NCBI GenBank assembly: GCA_034440615.1
Contig: JAOTOM010004862.1
Span: 1 to 64,000, forward strand
Source: Ashinkailepas kermadecensis
Lineage: Eukaryota; Arthropoda; Thecostraca; Neolepadidae
DNA length: 64,000 nucleotides
Direction: 5' to 3'
Shown: one piece after another, positions 36,501 through 47,000 of the stretch
Numbering within the stretch: the first letter of the stretch is position 1
Layout: the number at the start of each line of letters is the position of its first letter
The notes under the pieces: generated by a model
The model's database searches: none
Seen by the model: only the letters and a program-made list of their open reading frames with translations
Told to the model about the DNA's origin: nothing
Position numbers and translations under genes: made by a program

Positions 36501-39500
36501 CATGATTTGCGTCAGCCTCAACTAATTTCAGAACTGATCGTCACGATTTTATTTTGGGCGCTAAATGACCCTGTAGTCAGTGAGCCCTTAAACCCAAATA
36601 ATTAATCAATCACCATTGTATTCGTTTAATTTTTTTAAATAAACGAACCCACAAATTTGAAATATTTTCGCATATCCAAAAACTTCATACAATTTTCTAA
36701 AATTTGCCCAATATGAAAGGGAAGAAAAGAAGTTGAGAATTTCTTAGCGAGGTTTTCCACATTGTTCTGATATATTTCAGACGCTCTGAAGCTCAATAAT
36801 TGGGTTTTGAAGGTTTTGGTTATTCTTCAGTGTGTAAGCCTTTTATCCGACAATGAGGGTGATCGATAGTAACGATTTTCAATCACCGTACTGTATGGAT
36901 GCCGTGAACTGTAGCCGAACAAGCTCCTGGCTCGGTCACGAATGGAATGGCATCGAACTTGATGCATGTTTATCTTACATAAGATATGGTCTGGTCTCGA
37001 GCCAGATAACCAAAGGTTATCACTTAGCAGTAACCTGGCGCACGTGGAAGGTGCTGGAACTTAAAAACCGTTCGCCAAGCCCAGAATGATACTGTCAACA
37101 AATGCTGATCAGCGGAGGGAGGGTAGCTCCGAGGATCGGTTGATCGTGAGATGTCTCATCTGTACACTTATAATGTGACCATGTGTGTGGTTGCAGGGAT
37201 TTGCCACAGTACGGACACCGGCAATGGCAGTCATACTTCGGCAAAACGTTCGATGTATACACGAAGCTGTGGAAGTTCCAGCAGCAGCACAGGTCAGCCA
37301 CCGCAAACTCACCTCGTGGAATGTCATTACTTGGCAAGGTGTATTTTAAATTCAGGGTTCATGTACCATTAATTTAGTTGGGAGTCAACGGTAATGATCC
37401 TCATTCGTATAGTGTATTTCCTGGGTAAAAATAGTTTATCCCAATAACTATTCTCAAGTTCTAATGCAACTTTTACGTCAACGTGATTTTACAGTGACAA
37501 TATGTATGGATAAAACGGCTGCATTGGATGCCACTAACCACCAGATAACTCAAGTTGATGCCACTAAACCCCTTGGAGAATGGGTCTGATGTCGGGCCCC
37601 AGAGATGTTCTTCACGATTTGATATTGTAACGAAGTTAGCTACAAGCAGTATCATTAGTTTTAGCTTTGGTAGCCAAGTCATAGCTGCATATGGTCGAAC
37701 TTGCCAGCCGCTGTCCCGCCGCATCGCAGTAGGTGGTGTGGTGTGTTAAGCTGCTGAGCCAGCGTCTATGTGCCGATGGCCAGCCGCAGCCCCTCGTGAC
37801 CTCCGCCGGGAGTGGTGGGTTATGTGGTACGGCCGCCGGTCAGCGATGTGTGGAGACCCGCAGCGCTCATGTGTCGTTGGGGAGTTGCTTACTGTCACCG
37901 AGCTATCTGGCTGTTCTGGCTGGGTGTGCGGTGACCGGGGGAGGTGGTGGTGGCGGGGGGGGGGTCGCCTCACTGTCCTTATATCAGGCCGCGCTGTTCG
38001 TGTGCGTGCGGAGATAGCATGTCGAGATATAAGCCCCGCTCGTCGACAGGCTCGTCCTGGACCACAAGTACGGCCTGAAAAGATGGCAGATTGGCGAGAT
38101 CGCCTCCAAAATCGGACAGCTGTACTACCACTACTAGTAAGTACCACCGGCACCGTTACCAGTCATCGACGCCGGCAGTGGCACGCCTGTGCGGTGCGGT
38201 GCTGCTCTGCAGTAGCTGCACGACTTGCGCTCGTACGTGATGTGCATGATGCTGATGCATGTATCAGTCATGTTGCCGTGTGGCGGGACCCACCGCGTCT
38301 CCCGGTGTACGTTGCCGCCTCTGGCGGGCAGGTGTGGATGTAGCGACTGTTCAATACTGGTGTAGACTGCGACTGGTGTAGATGTTTGCAGCTGCCCTGT
38401 CATTGATCCGCAACTGGCGTAGACGTGTGTAGCTGTGCCGCCACGTATGTGGGTGCGTGTAGCAGATCCACTGCTGTGCCGTAGCGGATCATCGGTTGGG
38501 ATGTGAAGGTGGTACCTCTCGTGAGCTGGATTGTACCGCCAGCCCGCCCGGCTGCTATATCCGTAGTGAGCGCCGGGCTGTTCGTTTCAGTCTGCGGACG
38601 AGCGAGACCAACTATCTGAACGAGGCGTACTCGTTCTACTCGGCCATCCGTGGCCGCACCTACTACAGCCGCACCAACAAGGAGGAGAAGTGAGTGGCGC
38701 CGGCGCCCGTCGGGTCGACCACAGTGGCATCACATATTGTCAATCTCTCCAGGGGATAGCTGGATGGCTTCAGTCCCGCGCATCCTGTTGTATCCGTGAC
38801 TGGCTTTTTCTTAGCCAACTTGTTCCTCTCACTGACCGTTGTGTCCGGCCGGCCACTGTGCCATCACTTACGGTGAACCTTTCCTGGGTATAACTGGCTG
38901 ATTTCAGTCCCACGTGTCCTGTTGTATCCGTCGCTGGCTTGTTCGTAGCCAACTGACCATTGTCCCGGACGGACCATTGCCTGGTATTCACTACTCATGG
39001 GTACTGACTGTTGTCCGGATCCAAGTTCCCATTGCTGGGCGTTGCACGACCGACGCAGTCGATGCGCCCTTAAACTCCAACAACCAACCAAGTTCCCATT
39101 GCTGCCTGTTGTTGCAGACTGAAGTGCGTGCTTTTTTGTTTGTTTAGATTATTGATATATAGTTTGTGGGAACTGAAAAGGTGCGATCTGACTGCGAGAG
39201 TACATTGCCACATGGGTCGCAAATTGTCATGGCAACTGATTCCCCCCCAAAAAAAAACGATCCCACGACGCCTCGGATGCCGCGGTGGTGATCTGGTGAT
39301 GGCGCTCTAAAGCTGCTCACCAGGTGTCACTATTGTTCCCGTTGACAGTCGCCCCGACATGATGGTAAAGAAGCTTCGCTACTACGCTCGCTTCATCGTC
39401 GTGTGCCTGCTGCTCAAGAAGATGAAACTTGTCCGGGACCTGGTCCGGGTGAGTGGAGTGTCGAGGCACGGAGTTCTGTCGAAGAAACGGGTGACTTCTC

Positions 39501-40989
39501 CATCTGCGTAGTGCGTAATGAATCAAAACCTCGCTGACTAACGCCGATCAGTTTGATTGAAATGCTACTATAACAAAATCACTGAGACATAGTTATATGG
39601 GAAGTTCGAAAATGCAGAGCGTATCTAATGAAGCTCTGTCAAATTGGCCCTGATGTTTATCAAGAAGTTCATGAGCACAGCCGGTCTGCCAGATACGTCA
39701 CTGCTCTGTTATTTATCTCAGTTAACTGAGTCTTACGAACGGAACTAGCGAACTCGACCATGCCGATTCAGTTTGGACAGGTCACGATCGTTGTTGGTTT
39801 GATAGAGCCGTATATGTGCATGAATCCTGCTTCCCTCACCTTAACCGCGCCCACCTTAACCTTGTTCTTTCTAGCCTAATCATGCAATCCTTGCCCTCTT
39901 CCCGCACAAAGTGTATCACTTGGCGAGGAGCACACCTGACTGCTGCCATCGGCCGTTACCCTTTGGCGTGTCCTTACGTCATTAGTATGTGTGCCTACAT
40001 GTTAATAGCCGCACTTGTTCCCATGTGTGGATGGAAGTCAAATAGTCAAATAGACGATTTTTTGTTTACATGTCGGACCAAGTGGGTCTTACTCCGGTAA
40101 TTTGTCAAAATTTAATTGGGCGTTTAGTGGGTTCGGGAAAGGCCGCAGGTAAACAGCATACACGCCAGTATAAATTATCTTGACTCAAGTGGAGATTCTA
40201 TCTGAAGAATAAAGCAATTGATGGTTGTTTGTGCGGTGAGTGATCACATGTGTGGCTGTACTAGCCAATATGGGCATGCTTCATTACTTTTCCTTCCCAT
40301 AATTCCGCACTGCTGCATCCTGTTACCGGGCACCGAAAACGTCACGACAAACTGTGGTTTATTAATTTCGATGGCGTAGTCATGAGGCTGTAATTATTCG
40401 GTATCTAAATCCAGACATTGTGTTTTGTTACATTTACGGTGTACCCCGGCATCTAGCGTTGCTGCGTTATTAAGAATGCCTTATTTATGGCAACGCTGGT
40501 GGTGACGGGATGTAATCCAACTGAGATTCGAGTAAGATTTTAACAACGTCCAGCGGTGGTTAGCATTCCCGTGGCATGTCGACTTATGTAAGCTGTGGAG
40601 TTTCTCAAGTAATGACCAGGTGTGACCGTCCCAGGAGCTGGGCAAGCACGTGGAGGAGTACACCAGCACCTACAAGCCGGAAGACCAGCTCGAGTGGTCG
40701 ATGGTGCTCAACGAGATCCACTCGTTCATCGAGGCCGACAACGTGGTCAACGTCCTCGACGTGGACTCCAACCAGATCGTCCTCTCTCACAGGTCAGCTG
40801 GCAGTGGTATCCTGTCATTTCCACTTGGGCCACGTTCATTCAGCCTATGGTAACTCTGTTCCCTACAGCTGGCAGCAGTCTGCTCCCCGGTACTTGGTAC
40901 TAGTATTATGCTCCCCAAAACCTGTTTTGTATGTAAAGCTTTGAATATACGAATGCTTGTCTAGCTAATATTTCCTGATGCTTTGTTAC

Positions 40990-41048
<59 letters not shown>

Positions 41049-43969
41049 ATCTATAATTTGCGTGCATGCAGTCGCGTGTACCGATATTTGCTTGCTACGA
41101 GTTGTCCCTAAATCCTCCTTAGGTTTTCTTCGTTGTAGGGAAATACTGTTTAATTCGTCTTTCCCTTCGTGTAGCGAAATCACAATAGGCCTTGTTGTTT
41201 GAGATGTTCGAAGCTCGTGTCCGTCGCTACCCCCACCATCAACCTGTCTCCTGCTGAAGCTGATGTATCGGCAGGCTGAACCCCCTGACGGTGCCGCCCG
41301 TGGACCGCTCCCCCACAATGAATCTGTCGCTGCAGGAGATCTTGGTAGTGGGAAACTGCAGCGATCAGGTGAGAATAACTGAGGTGGAATGTCCCCCCCC
41401 CCTTACCACACACACACACATATCCACATTTCGTGAAGTTGTCAGGCTGGGTAGTGGACGCAGCAGCTGATTATCTATACATTCTTGATACCGCCCTTGA
41501 AGACTGGTCACAAATCAGAACGTTGCATCCACAATAGGCAACAGCTTGTTTTGTTCTAGATTTGTCCGGACGGTCCCTGGAATGGCTTTGTGTAGCAGTG
41601 TCCTAAGCTGAACAGAGCCTGCTGTGTCAACCCTAGATCCACCACCCGATCTGGAAATTCTACTTCGTTGGCAGAATTCAAACCGAAGCTTAACATGTCC
41701 GCCCGTGCACCAACACGGCCACCCCGCTTCGGCATTTCCGACCTTATCGGGCAAGTTTCCAGCTGACACTTTCAGTCTGAGGCTAAATGCAGGGCATGTA
41801 GATATTGGAGCCCTGTCGTGCCGGCGCGGGAGAGACCAGTGTGGACGGACGCTGTAAGCTATCAGACTTCCTGGATGGCAACACATCCTCCATTCTACAC
41901 TTCATCCCCCACGAAATCCTCTGTTGCGAAGCTCCCCACTCTGGCATGCCTTTCGCATGACGTGGTGTAGCGACGTTAGTCGGTATTGTCGGTATGCATA
42001 TGTGGAGATGTGAGGTTTCGATGTGACGTGTTTTTCGTTTGAATTGTCCTGGTGAAGCGTCCTTCGGTGTGACGTTCCTCGCTGCCAGATGTCTCGGTGT
42101 GACGTGTTTTGATATGATCTGTCTCCGTATGTCGCGATTGACTAGAGCACACATTTGCGCGTCATACTTGACGTCTCGGTAGATGCATTCCCATATTATG
42201 CCTCGGTTTGATGTATCTCGGTGTAATATGTCTTATGACGTCACGGTTAAGGTGTCGGTGTGTTATCTCGGTACAACGTATCTCTGTGTGCTGTGTCTCG
42301 ATGTGACGTTGCTCGATATGATGTGTCCATATAGCTTGGTTCGGTATGGAATTTCTCCTCGGTGTGACATGTCGCTATATGACGTGTCTCTATATAGCGT
42401 GAATCGGTATGACATTCCTCGATACTACGTTCCTCGGTGTGACATGTTCCGGTATGACGTGTCTCCGTGCGGCATGCTCCTGCATAACGTGCTCAATGCG
42501 GCGTTTCTCCTCGCACCGCACTGGCCGTGTCGACAGGCCAAGTTCAGTGAGCTCACCATCGACATGTTCCGGATGCTGCAAACACTGGAGCGCGAGCCGC
42601 AGGAGGAGGCGCTCCAGACCAACTGCGATACCTCGCCCAACACACGCACGCCTTATGTCAGTATACCGGCAGTGTATCGAAAGCCTCCCGACAGTGGGTC
42701 CCGCACCGCATATTACCCAATGTTACTATGCATCTCGTCTTGCACCAATTTGGAAGATAAACATCATTAAGTGGTAGCCACGGCTGTTTTGCCAGCCGGA
42801 CTCTGGCGTTGTGGGTTTGACTTTTGTTTGGCGCGCCCCATTATACGCCCTGAGCTACACTATTATGTCGCGTCATCACAATGTTTGCCATGGCATCCTG
42901 CACCCATAGCTTGTCTATTTCTGTTTGCCTGTAAATGATGTTCGGAAGCCATTTCTCAGGTAATCACAGGTATGATCTGGGGTGGCCATATTAGGTTCAC
43001 CGGTGCGGGCATAGTCGGTGTATTCAAAACATTGGAAACACCGGTGGAGACCTCCCTTCAGACATGGACATCAGCGAAGCACTTGACACATTTCAGAGAT
43101 TACCATCTCTAGTGCTGGGCACATGTCATTCACGGTCTCCCCAAACCCATCGAGTTATCCGTGGTGAACAAACAACCCAGTAACGAAGTTAGATTACGTT
43201 AGGTTTTTCTTAAACCTTGTTTTCCTATAAACACTTCCATTCTTCATTTGAACCCTCGCCTTGTCATACCAATGCACTACTGCACCGAGGTGTCCGACTG
43301 ATTTTATCGGTGCGGCTTGTATACCCCATACCAATTGATCCGCCCTCAGTTTGAAAAAAAGAAGAATGTATTAGTATGTGCGACTTGCATCTTGCCGTAT
43401 TTCCAATGCCTTTTATTGGCGGCTCAATATGTCCATTTCGTGTGGATGTGTTTCCGTCTGACGTATTTCCTTGTTCAAATGTATGATGCAAGACCCAGAC
43501 TAGACGTAGCGAAAAATGGTCTCCAATATTTGTTTCGTTTTAGCGACATGGTAAAAGGTTGTTGTTCCATGCTTCACAGCACCAAGAATTACTGTCTTGC
43601 CTGGAAAAAAATGTTCCGTTCAAGTCCAGATTATATTTATTATATCACTGAATGTTTTGGCTGTAGAGTCTGTTCAGGGCCATAGTCTTCTTAATTATGT
43701 CACTCGTTAGGTTAAAAGTAATATCATTATATGCAGGCACATTTAAAGATACTGCATTACTATATGATGGGCCAAAATGGCACTACAGTAGGCTCATTCA
43801 ATACAAAAATGCATGCGTTCAATTATCTCAGTCAATCCCAAATCAACTGATCCATTGTTTTGCTTTCACACTCATCTGCTGTGCATTTCACAATTAATCA
43901 CTCAATCACCCGCTGTATGCCTCACTCACTATGTGTCTTACACTCTTGTCTCACTCGCTGTGTCTCACA

Positions 43970-44062
<93 letters not shown>

Positions 44063-47000
44063 GTCTCTGTCTCTGTCTCTGTCTCTGTCTCTGTCTCTGT
44101 CTCTGTCTCTGTCTCTGTCTCTGTCTCTGTCTCTGTCTCTGTCTCTGTCTCTGTCTCTGTCTCTGTCTCTGTCTCTGTCTCTGTCTCTGTCTCTGTCTCT
44201 GTCTCTGTCTCTGTCTCTTCTCTTCTCTTCTCTTCTCTTCTCTCTCTCTTCTCTCTCTCTCTCTCTCTCTCTGTCTCACCCCTTTCACTCACTATGTCTC
44301 GCACTTTTCTCTCGCTCACTGTATGTCTCATACTCTTGTCTCGCTCACTATGTGTCCGCATCTATTTCCATTCGACAGCCACCCTGGGGTGTTGTCCTTG
44401 GCTCTCTCCCGCCATTAAGCGCCCTCTCTCCGTCCCACGCTTTGGCTCTGTCTCGCTTTCATGCACGTGTCAGGCATTTTCCCTTCACCAACACCTGTAT
44501 TGGTGTGACACGCATTATGTCTCTAGTCTGTTTCCCGTGTACAGGAGAACGGCGACTCGACGGTACGACCAACCGGAAAGCGAGATAACCCGCACAAGTA
44601 CCTGCTCTACAAGCCCACCTTTAGTCAGCTGATGGCCTTCTTGGCATCCGGTGGGTGTCCCCAGCTGGTGTATGTGTGAGTACGGGTGTGTAGTGGCCCC
44701 AGCTGGTGTATGTATCCGTGTGTATTGTATACAGCTGGTGTATGTGTTCGTGTGTATTGTGTACAGTTGTTATATGTGTTGGTGTGTATTGTATACAGCT
44801 GGTGTATGTGTGAGCATATATCTCCAGCTGTGATGTGTAGGTGTGTAGTGTCACCAGCTGATGCATGTGTGGATGTGTAGTGTCCCAGCTAGTGTATGTG
44901 TGGAGGTGTATTGTACACAGCTGATGCATGCATGATCATGTAGTGTGCATTCTTGCCGGTACATGTCTGGGTGCATAGTGTCTCAGCTAGTGTATTTGCA
45001 GGTTTGTAGTTCCCAAACCTATATATGTTACTTTTTCGTCAAAATGGCTGAGAGGCGCTGCAGCCATGAATACTATCAGAAAGCCATGAATGCTACCACC
45101 CTACCCACCCGCACCCTCACACACACCTACACACACACCTACACACACACACACACACACACACACACGTATTCTATTGTGTTCAATGCATTCGATTGTG
45201 TTCAATGCATGCACACAATTTCTTCGCTGTCTTGTTCTCATTTTCGATGTTTTGAAATAAAATAGCAATTATCATTCTCAGTTTCAGTTCTACATGAATT
45301 GACATCAATACCTTTAAATTCGCATATCTTGGCGACGATCTATTTTAGTTTCCTGGTTCTATCATCTGTATTACTTCGTACCCCTAACGAAAGTTTTCCT
45401 TTGCTGTGTGGTATGGACGGCGAGTGGGCCCCGTGTGGGGCCCGTATGGTGGTGCGACTGTCGTCTTGTCTCCACCACACTGCGTGGTGTCGGGCAGGCT
45501 TTAAGGAGCTGCCCACCAACGGCGCCATGCTGCTGTACCTGTCTGCCGACGGCTGCTTCTCCACGCCCAAACACAGCGACGACCCCGGGTACGACTTCGG
45601 CGGCGTTGTCACCAACAGCAAAAAGGAGCTGGACACCCAGGGACGGTGGCAGGTGTGTTGTAAAGCCGGACATCCAGGGACGGTGGCGGGTGTGTTGTAG
45701 AGACGGACATCCAGGGACGGTGGCAGGTGTGTTGCAGAGCCGGACACCTAGGGACGGTGGCAGGTGTGTTGCAGAGCCGGACACCTAGGGACGGTGGCGG
45801 GTGTGTTGTAGAGCCGGGCACCCAGGGACGGTGGCAGGTGTGTTGTAGAGCCGGACACTCAGGGACGGTGACGGGTGTGTTGTAGGGCCGGACACCCAGG
45901 GACGGTGGCGGGTATGTTGTAAAGCCGGACATCCAGGGACGGTGGCGGGTGTGTTGTAGAGCTGGACATCCAGGGACGGTGGCAGGTGTGTTGCAGAGCC
46001 AGACACCTAGGGAAGGTGGCGGGTGTATTGTAGAACCGGACACCCAGGGACGGTGTCAGGTGTGTTGCAGAGCCGGACACCCAGGGACGGTGGTAGGTGT
46101 GTTGCAGAGCCGGACACCCAGGAACGGTGACGGGTATGTTGTAGAGCCGGATATACATGGACGGTGGCAGGTATGTTGTAGAGCCGGACACCCAGGGACG
46201 GTGGCAGGTGTGTTGCAGAGCCGGACACCCATGGACGATGGCAGGTATGTTGTTGATTGAGAGACCTAGGGACGGCGCCGGGGACGCAGGGTTGTGTCGG
46301 GAAGCACAAGCTGTGGCGGGCGGAGATGGTGGAGGGCCTGTGGTAGTAATAGGTGTTTAAGGACTTGCGGTTCCTGTTTTCAGGTGGTGATCAAAGACCT
46401 ACACTGCTTCTACCCTGGCGACCTGCAGCCGTTCACCCGGAAGCCGCTGTTCGTGATCGCCGACTCTGACAACTCGGTGGTGTTCCAAAACGTGCCCAAC
46501 TACTTCGGTCAGACGGTGGTGATCCTGATGTCGCCGCAGTACGTGCCCGGTCTGTTCCAGGGTGAGTCGAGGCTGGGGCTGAATTGGTTTTGTAATCATG
46601 GGTTTGGAAAAATCTTGAGGCATTCTAAGTCGGAAAATAATACTCTTCTTCCTGTTTCTGACATTAAATACTCCTGTTTGTATGTTCCATTTAGTGTTGG
46701 GCATGTTTACCAAACAGCAATGAGTTTGCAATAATTTTATAATAACTCCATTCATCGTTTGGCAAAAACGGAGTGGATGTCCTCGAGAGAGAAATGTTCT
46801 GGATGACAAACATTCAGGAAAGGGTCGTGCTTCTAATCCTGGTCGATACAGTGTGCCACTGTCCGGCCGTGGGCTGCTGGCTGAAGGGTGCCTACACTGA
46901 AGGGCTCCAGTGTACAGTATTCCTCCAGTTTTAGCACGTTGGGTTGATAATGCACAGCGGGCAAGGGATTCCGGCTATTGTGGTCCAGATGGTCTAATCT

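Noticed and set aside
37768..38343. 191-codon frame
   Set aside because: It overlaps SCAI exon 3 in a different frame; the conserved frame is GLKRWQIGEIASKIGQLYYH.
43813..44632. Open frames of 200-240 codons rich in Ser-Leu, Ser-Val or Arg-Glu on both strands
   Set aside because: They are translations of the (TC)n/(CTGTCT)n microsatellite; all frames are open because of composition.
45340..46309. Several minus-strand frames with repeated ATHLPPSLGVRL
   Set aside because: Reverse strand of the 37-bp minisatellite.
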